From JBGOUV01 sp041477815 (GTDB lineage: Bacteria; Acidobacteriota; Terriglobia; Bryobacterales; JACQDG01), in the NCBI GenBank assembly GCA_041477815.1, contig JBGOUV010000431.1, positions 1 to 5,586 of the forward strand: a stretch of 5,586 nt of DNA. The letters are read 5' to 3'. This document shows, one piece after another, positions 1 through 5,586 of this stretch. Each line of letters opens with the position of its first letter. Position 1 is the first letter of the stretch. Under the pieces are notes generated by a model. The model was not told where the DNA came from. It searched no databases and was given only the letters and a program-made list of their open reading frames with translations. The translations under genes were made by a program, and so were the position numbers.

Positions 1-1881
1 CTGACCGGTCAGGAAGATTTGCACTACGCTGCCGCGGCGGGCGGGGTTGCCGGCGGAGTTTACGCTGAAGTCTTGATTCAGCAGCGCCGCCTGGCCGCGT
101 CCCTGGCTGACGGCGAACACGCCCGGGGACGCCGGCGCGAGCACGACTGTCACTGGGGCGCTGGCGGTATCCACGTTGCGCACCACGATTCGCGCCGAGG
201 TCTGCGCCCCCAGCTCATAGGGGACCTGGACGTTGATCTGGTCCTGCCGAACGAAAAACAGCGGACCCGGCACGTCGTTGAACAGGACGGTGACGCCGGC
301 GCGACTGGTAGCGAGGCGCCCGGTGGCCGGGTCCACCAGGAGCCCCACGCCAACGGCCGGGCCGAGGTTGGCGCCGAAGATCGAGACGATCTGGCCAGGG
401 GCGATCGATCCGGCGGCGAAGGTGGCCGCATGCACCACACCGGCCGCGGTGAACACCGGTGGCGGGGCCGCTGCCGGACGCACGGTCAGGGTGACCGGCA
501 TGCGCTGGGGCGTATTAGACGCTCCCGGCGCCTGGACGGTGATCTGTCCCAGGTACTCTCCGGCGGTGAGACCGGCGATTCGGATGGACACGGTCAGACG
601 CAGGGGTGTGGCGCCCAGCGTTCCGCTCACCGGGTTCACCACGAGCCACGGCTGGTCGGTGAGGAGGGAGATGCTGAGATTGCCGGCGCCGGGGTTGGTG
701 AGGGTAACGGTCTGCTCGGCGGGAGCCGCGCCGCCCGCCGTGGCGGCGAAATTCAGGCTGGCCGGGGCGAGGGCCAGGGCGGGCGGGTTAAAGACCACCT
801 TGCGGAAGCGGTTGTTGTGATGGTCGGCGATGAAGAGGTTTCCCTGGGGATCGAAGGCGAGCCCGCCGGGATAATCGAGGATGGCCAGCAGCGGGGGGCC
901 GCCGTCGCCGTCGTAGCCGTGCACGCCATTGCCCACGACGGTCGTAATAATGCCGTTACGGTCCACGCGCCGCACCCGGTTGTTGCGCTGGTCGGCGGTG
1001 TAGAGGTTTCCCTGGGCGTCGAAGGCCACGTCGGCCGGGTAAGCCAGCAGGGCTTTGAGGGCCGGGCCGCCGTCGCCGCCGAAGCCCTCCTCGCCCGTGC
1101 CCACCACCGTGGTGATGGTCCCGTCGGCGGCCACCCGCCGGATGCGATTGTTGTGCTGGTCGGCGATGTAGAGGTTCCCCTGGGCGTCCAGGGCCAGGCC
1201 GGCGGGGAAGTCGAGCACGGCCCGCAGGGCGCTCCCGCCGTCGCCGTCGAAGCCGTGCTCGCCGTTGCCGGCGTAGGCAGTGATGATGCCGTTGGGGGCC
1301 ACCTTGCGGACCTGGTTATTGTAGGTGTCGGCGATGTAGACGTTTCCGGCGGCGTCGGAGGCCAGGCCGGCGGGATAGTCCAGGGTGGCCAGGATGGCCG
1401 GGCCGCCGTTGCCGCCGAAACCGTAGCTGCCGTTGCCGGCGAACGTGCTGATGATGCCGTTGCGGTCCACGCGCCGCACCCGGCTGTTGTCCTGGTCGCA
1501 GAAGTAGAGGTTTCCGGCGGCATCCACCATCACCGCGGTGGGGTATCCGAGAATGGCCTGGAGAGCGGGCACGTTCTGGCCGGCGAACCCGTATTCGCCC
1601 GTGCCCACGATAGTCCTGATGATACCGTCGGCGGTGACCTGGCGTATCCGGTTGTTGAGCTGGTCGGGAATGTAGAGGCTCCCCTGAGCGTCGACCGCGA
1701 TGTGGGCGTACTCCTCCAGATCCGGGTCCAGGGGGATACCCAGGTCGAATTGGGCCTGGACGGCCGGGCCGCCGTCACCGCTGAAACCCGCGATTCCGGT
1801 GCCGGCTACGGTAGTGATGATTCCGGGGTTCTGGGGGAAGGCCGCGGCCGCGGCCAGCAGGAGTAGGGCCAAGGGGCGCAT
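1..1881 (-). CDS. Exported NHL-repeat beta-propeller protein with Ig-like and TIGR03437 C-terminal domains (3' end beyond window)
   Basis: The frame runs open from the ATG at 1881-1879 to base 1, giving 627 codons with no stop, so the C-terminus is missing. Residues 1-17 look like a signal peptide (MRPLALLLLAAAAAFPQ). Residues 21-366 hold six NHL repeats, each with a YxxDxxNNRxRxV-type core (Asp73, 129, 185, 241, 297, 353), enough for one six-bladed propeller. Residues about 368-468 resemble an Ig-like/BACON domain (LNF, QTVTLTN, WLVVNP.SGT, ending PVTLTV). After a Pro/Ala linker, residues about 478-627 match TIGR03437, a domain typical of Solibacter-type acidobacteria (IAPGQIVSIFGANLGP, DQINVQVPYEL, ASPGVF, GSVVQIFLTGQ). 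That domain normally continues some tens of residues further, so little is missing. The protein is probably exported and may bind a ligand or partner, but its substrate is unknown. No Shine-Dalgarno precedes the ATG. It lies 37 bases behind the acyl-CoA synthetase gene on the same strand. Confidence 0.93.
   Translation of the reverse strand, partial: MRPLALLLLAAAAAFPQNPGIITTVAGTGIAGFSGDGGPAVQAQFDLGIPLDPDLEEYAHIAVDAQGSLYIPDQLNNRIRQVTADGIIRTIVGTGEYGFAGQNVPALQAILGYPTAVMVDAAGNLYFCDQDNSRVRRVDRNGIISTFAGNGSYGFGGNGGPAILATLDYPAGLASDAAGNVYIADTYNNQVRKVAPNGIITAYAGNGEHGFDGDGGSALRAVLDFPAGLALDAQGNLYIADQHNNRIRRVAADGTITTVVGTGEEGFGGDGGPALKALLAYPADVAFDAQGNLYTADQRNNRVRRVDRNGIITTVVGNGVHGYDGDGGPPLLAILDYPGGLAFDPQGNLFIADHHNNRFRKVVFNPPALALAPASLNFAATAGGAAPAEQTVTLTNPGAGNLSISLLTDQPWLVVNPVSGTLGATPLRLTVSIRIAGLTAGEYLGQITVQAPGASNTPQRMPVTLTVRPAAAPPPVFTAAGVVHAATFAAGSIAPGQIVSIFGANLGPAVGVGLLVDPATGRLATSRAGVTVLFNDVPGPLFFVRQDQINVQVPYELGAQTSARIVVRNVDTASAPVTVVLAPASPGVFAVSQGRGQAALLNQDFSVNSAGNPARRGSVVQIFLTGQ
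784..1821 (-). repeat. Six tandem NHL-blade repeats, 168-bp unit
   Basis: Within the NHL protein gene, five blades are exactly 56 codons (168 bp) long and the N-terminal blade is 66 codons. In gene order the blades are 1821-1624, 1623-1456, 1455-1288, 1287-1120, 1119-952 and 951-784. Each carries a GxGxxGFxGDGGPA-type loop, a D.xGNLYIAD strand and an NNRxRxV turn. The first blade has a 10-residue insertion around residues 50-59 (rich in Asp, Glu and Pro). Blades three apart share peculiarities: NNRIRxVxADG in 1 and 4, RVRRVDRNG in 2 and 5, RKV in 3 and 6. Confidence 0.9.
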
Positions 1882-1889
1882 CTACGTTC

Positions 1890-1895
1890 AGTGTA
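1890..1895 (-). promoter_or_regulatory. Possible -10 box before the NHL protein gene
   Basis: On the minus strand the gap reads TACACT, then eight bases, then the ATG at 1881. TACACT matches TATAAT at four of six positions, including the important first T, second A and last T. Its spacing would put the transcript start at or next to the ATG. No good -35 hexamer lies 16-18 bases upstream. The alternative is read-through from the acyl-CoA synthetase gene only 37 bases upstream, and both could operate. A single 4/6 match is weak evidence. Confidence 0.3.
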
Positions 1896-1918
1896 ACAGG
1901 CCGGCTCTTCGTTTGGTC

Positions 1919-3535
1919 CTACGCCGTCTCCACCTGGGCGGCCTGCTCCAGGCTGCGCTCGCGAATCTCCATTTCGCGAATCTTGAACTTCTGCACTTTG
2001 CCGGTGACGGTCATGGGGAAGGCGTCCACGAAGCGGAGGTACTGGGGAATCTTGAAATGGGCGATCCTGCCGCGGCAGAAATCGCGGATCTCGTCTGCGG
2101 TGGCCGTCTCGCCCGCCTTCAGCCGGATCCAGGCCAGCACCGTCTCCCCCAGCTTGATATCCGGTAGCCCGACCACGTAGGCATCGGCGATCTTGGGATT
2201 GGTGTAAAGGAACTCCTCGATCTCGCGGGGGTAGATGTTCTCGCCGCCGCGGATGATCATCTCCTTGGCCCGGCCGGTGATGCGGAAGTAGCCGTTGGGC
2301 TGCATCGCCGCCAGGTCGCCGGTGCGGAGCCAGCCCTCGGCGTCGACGGCCCGGCGGGTGGCTTCGGGCTCGTCGTCGTAGCCCTTCATCACCAGGTATC
2401 CACGAGTACACAGCTCGCCCTGCTCGCCCACCGGCAGGGTCTCGCCGGTCGCCGGATGCATGATCTTGACCTCGGTATGGGGCAGCGCGCAGCCCACGGT
2501 GGAGACCCGCAGTTCCAGGGGGTCGTCCACTTTGGAGAGGGTGATGGCCGGGGAGGCCTCGGTGAGGCCGTAGGCGATGGTCATACCGGGGCAGTGCATC
2601 TGGTGACCCACGCGCTTCATGATCTCGATGGGGCAAGGCGCGCCGGCCATGATCCCGGTCCGCAGCGAGGTGAGGTCGAAGCGCGGAAACTCGGGATGCT
2701 CCAGCTCGGCGATGAACATGGTGGGAACGCCGTAGAGCGCGGTGGCCCGCTCGTCGTGAACGGCCTGGAGCGTCGCCAGGGCGTCAAACTGGGCGGCGGG
2801 CAGGACTAGGGCGGCGCCGCTCACCACCGCCACCAGCACCCCGATCACGCAGCCGAAACAGTGATAGAGCGGCACCGGGCAGCAGATGCGGTCCTGCTCG
2901 GTGGCGTGGAGGCCCAGGGCCAGGACCCAGGCGTTGTTGACCAGGTTGCGGTGGGTGAGCAGGACGCCCTTGGGAGAGCCGGTGGTGCCGGAGGTGTACT
3001 GGATATTCACCACGTCGTCGGGCGAGGCGGGGTGCGCGGGTACGTCGCGTCCGCCGGCGAGCATGCGGTCCCAGGATTCATGATCCAGCAGGACGACGTG
3101 CCGCAGCGGGAGATCGGCCCCCTGGCGCGCCTCTTCGAGAAGTTCCAGGTAGTTGGCCCGGGCGTCCTTTTCGCGCAGGAAGATGGCCCGCATGCGGGAC
3201 TTGCGCAGCACGAACGCCAGCTCGTGCGAGCGGTAGGCGGGATTGACGTTCACCAGCACCACGGCCGCCCGCGCGCAAGCCAGTTGCAGCAGTACCCACT
3301 CGACACAGTTGGTGGCCCAGACGCCCACGCGGTCTCCGGGCTCCAGGTCCAGCCCGACCAGGCCGCGGGCCACCTGCTCCACCCGCTCCAGTAGCTCCTG
3401 CCAGCTCAGCCTCGCCTTCTGGTGGCACACCACCAGCGCGTCCCGCGCGGGGAACTGGGCCGCCGTATCGGCCAGGACTTGCGGGATGGTCTTCTCCAAA
3501 AGGGGCGCGCCGGCGCCCGTCGCGTAGCTGAGCAT
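1919..3535 (-). CDS. AMP-forming fatty-acyl-CoA synthetase
   Basis: This 538-residue protein belongs to the ANL adenylating superfamily, which activates a carboxylic acid with ATP to an acyl-AMP and transfers it to coenzyme A. Core motifs, in order, are the phosphate-binding loop YTSGTTGSPKG (180-190), YGLTEASP (322-329), GWLRTGD with the ribose-binding Asp407, GRAKEMI at the domain hinge (421-427), GGENIYPREIE (430-440) and TGK with the likely catalytic Lys513. The N-terminus (SYATG..PLLEKTI) resembles the ACSF2/YngI-like group of medium- or long-chain acyl-CoA synthetases, and the length fits. I chose the ATG at 3535. The frame stays open to 3688, but those extra 51 residues run across the opposite gene's start and do not look like this family. 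Stop is TAG at 1921-1919. There is no signal peptide, so the enzyme is cytosolic. No Shine-Dalgarno is seen, and a -10 box ends seven bases before the ATG. Chain-length preference cannot be read from the sequence. Confidence 0.95.
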   Translation of the reverse strand: MLSYATGAGAPLLEKTIPQVLADTAAQFPARDALVVCHQKARLSWQELLERVEQVARGLVGLDLEPGDRVGVWATNCVEWVLLQLACARAAVVLVNVNPAYRSHELAFVLRKSRMRAIFLREKDARANYLELLEEARQGADLPLRHVVLLDHESWDRMLAGGRDVPAHPASPDDVVNIQYTSGTTGSPKGVLLTHRNLVNNAWVLALGLHATEQDRICCPVPLYHCFGCVIGVLVAVVSGAALVLPAAQFDALATLQAVHDERATALYGVPTMFIAELEHPEFPRFDLTSLRTGIMAGAPCPIEIMKRVGHQMHCPGMTIAYGLTEASPAITLSKVDDPLELRVSTVGCALPHTEVKIMHPATGETLPVGEQGELCTRGYLVMKGYDDEPEATRRAVDAEGWLRTGDLAAMQPNGYFRITGRAKEMIIRGGENIYPREIEEFLYTNPKIADAYVVGLPDIKLGETVLAWIRLKAGETATADEIRDFCRGRIAHFKIPQYLRFVDAFPMTVTGKVQKFKIREMEIRERSLEQAAQVETA

Positions 3536-3542
3536 GGCATCA

Positions 3543-3550
3543 ATTATAAT
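3543..3550. promoter_or_regulatory. Palindromic bidirectional -10 element between divergent genes
   Basis: ATTATAAT is its own reverse complement, so it supplies a perfect TATAAT on the plus strand (3545-3550) and on the minus strand (3548-3543). The plus box ends six bases before the ATG at 3557 and the minus box ends seven bases before the ATG at 3535. Transcription normally starts about 7 bases after the -10 box, so both transcripts would begin at or beside their start codons. The surrounding bases 3539-3555 are strikingly AT-rich for this window. No convincing -35 hexamer is visible on either side. The minus box has a TG one base further upstream than in a standard extended -10. Confidence 0.6.
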
Positions 3551-3556
3551 CAGAAC

Positions 3557-4618
3557 ATGTGGCGTCGATGCATTTGGCTTTGCCTGGCGGGCGCCGCCAG
3601 TCTGTGGACCGCCGACGTGCGGACGGTCGCGATTCCCGGCGGCGGCGTCGCTCCCGACGCGGCGGTGGATTCCAAGGGCGCGGTACACGTGGTCTTCGGG
3701 CGCGGGAGCGACGCCTTCTACGTGCGGTCCGTGGACAGTGGCCGCACCTTCTCAGCGCCTCTGCGGGTAAATGGCGCCGACGGCGTCGTCAGCGTGGGGC
3801 GCGAGCGAGGGCCGAAACTCGCACTGGGGAAGGGCGATTCCGTACACGTCGCTTGGATCGGACCCGGCGGCAAGGGCGCCTGGTACACGCGACTGGAGGG
3901 CGGCAAGTTCCTCGCCGAGCGCAACCTGAACGACGCCGGCTCCTCAGTGGACGGCACTACAGTCGCGGCCGACCCGCGTGGCCGCGTCTTCGTCTTCTGG
4001 ATCGATAGCCGCCTGCGTCCGGACCCGCACAGCCCGGCGACCAACGCCATCTTCTACGCCTGGTCCCAGGATAACGGCGCCAAGTTCGCTCCCAATCAGC
4101 AAATGAAGAGCGACTACCCCGGACTGGCCTGCGCCTGCTGCAACCTGGAAGCCGCCGCCGACGCCGCGGGCGTGGTGCGTCTGGTTTTCCGTGGCGGCTA
4201 CCAGGCGCTGCGCGACATGCAGATGGTCGAGACCCGCGACGGCACACACTTCACCTGGCACGAGGTCCACCGGGATGGCTGGAAAATTGAAGGCTGTCCG
4301 ATGTCGGGCGCCGACCTGCGCACCGGATTCGCCGCCGGCCCGGCCGTAGCCTGGATGAGCCAGGGTGATATCTACTACCGCATCGGCGCAGGACCCCGCC
4401 AGACCCCCACCGTCCTCAAATCCGCCTCCCGTAACTACCCTATTCTGCTAGGCAACCCGTCCGGCGAGCGTCTGCTGGCCTGGACCGAGGGCATGTCCTT
4501 GCGCTGGGAGCTGACCGCCGGCAACAAGCTACGGAGCGGCGTAGAGGTCGGCCTCACCCACGGGTCCCGGCCCAGCGGCTTCACCGGGCGCGACGGCAAC
4601 TTCTACCTAATCCCGTGA
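3557..4618 (+). CDS. Exported sialidase-fold (Asp-box) beta-propeller protein with CxCC...GCP motif, function unknown
   Basis: The product is 353 residues. Residues 1-19 look like a signal peptide (MWRR, then CIWLCLAGAASLW, likely cut after TA19), with no lipobox. A clear Asp-box, SVDSGRTF, spans 58-65, and a degenerate one, SQDNGAKF, spans 170-177. These and repeated VHVAW/VFVFW strands suggest a BNR/sialidase-type propeller. The sialidase FRIP motif is absent, so glycosidase activity is doubtful. A distinctive part is CACC (192-195), then FRGGYQALRDM (211-221) and DGWKIEGCPMSG (240-251, Cys247). From memory, similar CxCC/RD/WKI.GCP proteins are common in environmental bacteria, often labelled exo-alpha-sialidase. 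The cysteines could bind a metal or form disulfides. I chose the ATG at 3557 because it begins the signal peptide and follows the -10 box. The frame is open back to 3422, but only over the opposite gene. Its TGA overlaps the aguB start. Confidence 0.85.
   Translation: MWRRCIWLCLAGAASLWTADVRTVAIPGGGVAPDAAVDSKGAVHVVFGRGSDAFYVRSVDSGRTFSAPLRVNGADGVVSVGRERGPKLALGKGDSVHVAWIGPGGKGAWYTRLEGGKFLAERNLNDAGSSVDGTTVAADPRGRVFVFWIDSRLRPDPHSPATNAIFYAWSQDNGAKFAPNQQMKSDYPGLACACCNLEAAADAAGVVRLVFRGGYQALRDMQMVETRDGTHFTWHEVHRDGWKIEGCPMSGADLRTGFAAGPAVAWMSQGDIYYRIGAGPRQTPTVLKSASRNYPILLGNPSGERLLAWTEGMSLRWELTAGNKLRSGVEVGLTHGSRPSGFTGRDGNFYLIP
4615..4618 (+). other. GTGA stop/start overlap coupling the propeller gene to aguB
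   Basis: The GTG start of aguB (4615-4617) overlaps the TGA stop of the preceding gene (4616-4618). The bases just upstream (CTACCTAATCCC) contain no Shine-Dalgarno sequence. Initiation on aguB therefore probably depends on ribosomes finishing the upstream gene. The next junction has the same character: TGATG at 5479-5483 joins aguB to aguA. Confidence 0.75.
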
Positions 4619-5481
4619 CCCTGGGACTTATACAGATGTCCTGCGCGCCGCGCCTGGAGGTCAACCTGACCCGGGCGCTGGAGAAGATCGCCGCCGCGGC
4701 CCACGGCGGCGCCGAGGTGGTCTGCCTGCCGGAGTTGTTCCGGTCCCAGTATTTCTGCCAGCGCGAGGACGCCGCGCTGTTCGACTTGGCCGAGCCGATC
4801 CCGGGTCCGACGACCGAGGCGCTGTCGGCGGCGGCCCGCGACCACGGCGTGGTGATCGTCGGGTCGCTGTTCGAGCGCCGCGCCCCCGGCGTCTACCACA
4901 ACACCGCCGCCGTGTTCGACGCCGACGGCCGCCTCGCCGGCCTTTACCGCAAAACCCACATCCCCGACGATCCGCTCTACTACGAGAAATTCTATTTCAC
5001 CCCCGGCGACCTGGGCTACCCGACCTTCGACACCCGCGCCGGCCGCATCGGAGCGCTGGTATGTTGGGATCAGTGGTATCCGGAGGCGGCGCGCCTGGTG
5101 GCCTTACAAGGGGCGCTGACGCTGTTCTATCCCACCGCCATAGGCTGGCATCCGGCCGAGAAGGAGCAGTACGGCCTCCAGCAGCGCGACGCCTGGCGGA
5201 CCATCCAGCGCGGCCACGCCATCGCCAACGGCATCTATGTGGCGGCTGTCAACCGGGTGGGCCACGAGGGTCCCGTGGACGGCGGCATCGAGTTCTTCGG
5301 CGGCTCCTTCGTGGCCGACCCTTTCGGGGTCGTAGTGGCCGAGGCCCCGCCGGACTGCGAAGCGATCCTCTACGCCCACTGCGACCCAGCGCGGGTGGAA
5401 GAGGTGCGGCGGAACTGGCCCTTCCTGCGCGATCGTCGCATCGATACGTACGGACCGCTGACCCAGCGCCTGATCGACTGA
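4615..5481 (+). CDS. aguB: N-carbamoylputrescine amidase
   Basis: This 288-residue cytosolic enzyme of the carbon-nitrogen hydrolase (nitrilase) superfamily hydrolyses N-carbamoylputrescine to putrescine, CO2 and ammonia. The catalytic triad is visible as Glu40 in CLPELF, Lys113 in YRKTHIPDD and Cys150 in CWDQWYPE. The stretch YYEKFYFTPGD (122-132), IGWHPAEKEQYG (176-187), GHAIANGIYVAAVNR and the C-terminal RRIDTYGPLTQR are characteristic of the AguB subgroup rather than of generic nitrilases, and the length is normal for it. The start is GTG at 4615, within the four-base overlap with the upstream gene. The N-terminus TLGLIQMSC then aligns with the family's usual first strand. The stop TGA (5479-5481) shares a base with the aguA ATG. 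Adjacency to aguA makes the pathway assignment secure. Confidence 0.96.
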   Translation: MTLGLIQMSCAPRLEVNLTRALEKIAAAAHGGAEVVCLPELFRSQYFCQREDAALFDLAEPIPGPTTEALSAAARDHGVVIVGSLFERRAPGVYHNTAAVFDADGRLAGLYRKTHIPDDPLYYEKFYFTPGDLGYPTFDTRAGRIGALVCWDQWYPEAARLVALQGALTLFYPTAIGWHPAEKEQYGLQQRDAWRTIQRGHAIANGIYVAAVNRVGHEGPVDGGIEFFGGSFVADPFGVVVAEAPPDCEAILYAHCDPARVEEVRRNWPFLRDRRIDTYGPLTQRLID

Positions 5482-5586
5482 TGCCCGCGCCCCGCTATCG
5501 CATGCCGGCCGAGTGGGAGCCCCACCGCGCTACCTGGATCGCCTGGCCCTACAACCGCGAGGACTGGCCCGGCAAATTCGCGCCCA
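5481..5586 (+). CDS. aguA: Agmatine deiminase, N-terminal fragment (cut by window end)
   Basis: Thirty-five codons are visible from the ATG at 5481-5483. The N-terminus contains RMPAEWEPHRATWIAWPYN followed by DWPGKF, which is the signature start of bacterial agmatine deiminases of the porphyromonas-type peptidylarginine deiminase family. The enzyme converts agmatine to N-carbamoylputrescine and ammonia, the substrate of the adjacent aguB product. The family is normally around 340-370 residues with a catalytic cysteine near the C-terminus, so nearly all the protein, including the active site, lies outside the window. The ATG overlaps the aguB stop by one base and has no Shine-Dalgarno, indicating translational coupling. 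An in-frame Met at codon 8 is a less likely alternative start. Confidence 0.93.
   Translation, partial: MPAPRYRMPAEWEPHRATWIAWPYNREDWPGKFAP

Noticed and set aside
753..1778. Minus-strand open frames of 256 and 82 codons in the NHL region
   Set aside because: They are out of frame with the true NHL reading and encode Thr/Pro/Ser/Ala-rich repeats that simply mirror the 168-bp repeat.
19..1866. Long plus-strand open frame (615 codons) opposite the NHL gene
   Set aside because: Its product is a low-complexity Gly/Ala/Val/Arg/His-rich sequence with no recognisable domain. It is the antisense shadow of the GC-rich repeats; the minus strand gives a signal peptide, six NHL blades and TIGR03437.
1882..1918. 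Possible terminator between the acyl-CoA synthetase and NHL genes
   Set aside because: I find no stable hairpin followed by a T-run on the minus strand in these 37 bases, so read-through into the NHL gene remains likely.
2456..3527. Plus-strand open frames inside the acyl-CoA synthetase region
   Set aside because: They are antisense shadows of a gene whose adenylation motifs are all intact, and none shows a recognisable domain.
3422..3556. Upstream start at 3422 for the propeller gene
   Set aside because: It would put 45 unrelated residues before a good signal peptide and overlap the opposite gene's coding region. The ATG at 3557 fits the -10 box and the signal peptide.
3536..3688. N-terminal extension of the acyl-CoA synthetase to an upstream start at 3688
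   Set aside because: The 51 extra residues overlap the opposite gene's signal peptide and mature start, do not resemble the family, and would run through the promoter palindrome. The ATG at 3535 matches the family's N-terminus.

Overview
The window reads as chromosomal DNA from a GC-rich bacterium, about two-thirds G+C by eye. The best lineage clue is the gene at the left edge. It is an exported protein with NHL repeats that ends in the domain known as TIGR03437, which is especially expanded in Solibacter-type Acidobacteriota (Bryobacterales/Solibacterales). I therefore infer an acidobacterium of that group, without having run any database comparison.

Layout. Two genes lie on the minus strand and three on the plus strand, diverging from a 21-base gap at 3536-3556. 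Leftward, 3535-1919 encodes a complete AMP-forming fatty-acyl-CoA synthetase. It is followed after 37 bases by the NHL/TIGR03437 protein (1881 to beyond base 1, C-terminus missing). Rightward, 3557-4618 encodes an exported beta-propeller-like protein with one clear Asp-box and a CxCC...GCP cysteine pattern. It overlaps aguB (N-carbamoylputrescine amidase, 4615-5481) by four bases, and aguB overlaps the start of aguA (agmatine deiminase, 5481 onward, cut by the window end) by one base. Almost all of the window is coding. The only non-coding stretches are the 21- and 37-base gaps. I see no RNA genes, insertion sequences, CRISPR arrays or convincing terminators.

How the genes work together. AguA converts agmatine to N-carbamoylputrescine and AguB converts that to putrescine, so the right end holds the two-step agmatine route to putrescine. 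The exported propeller protein is first in this overlapping cluster and its role there is not obvious. The acyl-CoA synthetase probably activates free fatty acids for degradation or lipid synthesis.

Most notable signal. The 21-base divergent gap contains a perfect palindrome, ATTATAAT, which gives a consensus -10 box (TATAAT) on both strands. Each box ends 6-7 bases before an ATG and neither ATG has a Shine-Dalgarno sequence. This predicts one symmetric promoter driving two divergent leaderless mRNAs. A weaker -10-like box sits 8 bases before the NHL gene's ATG. The two downstream plus-strand genes also lack Shine-Dalgarno sequences and begin in stop/start overlaps.
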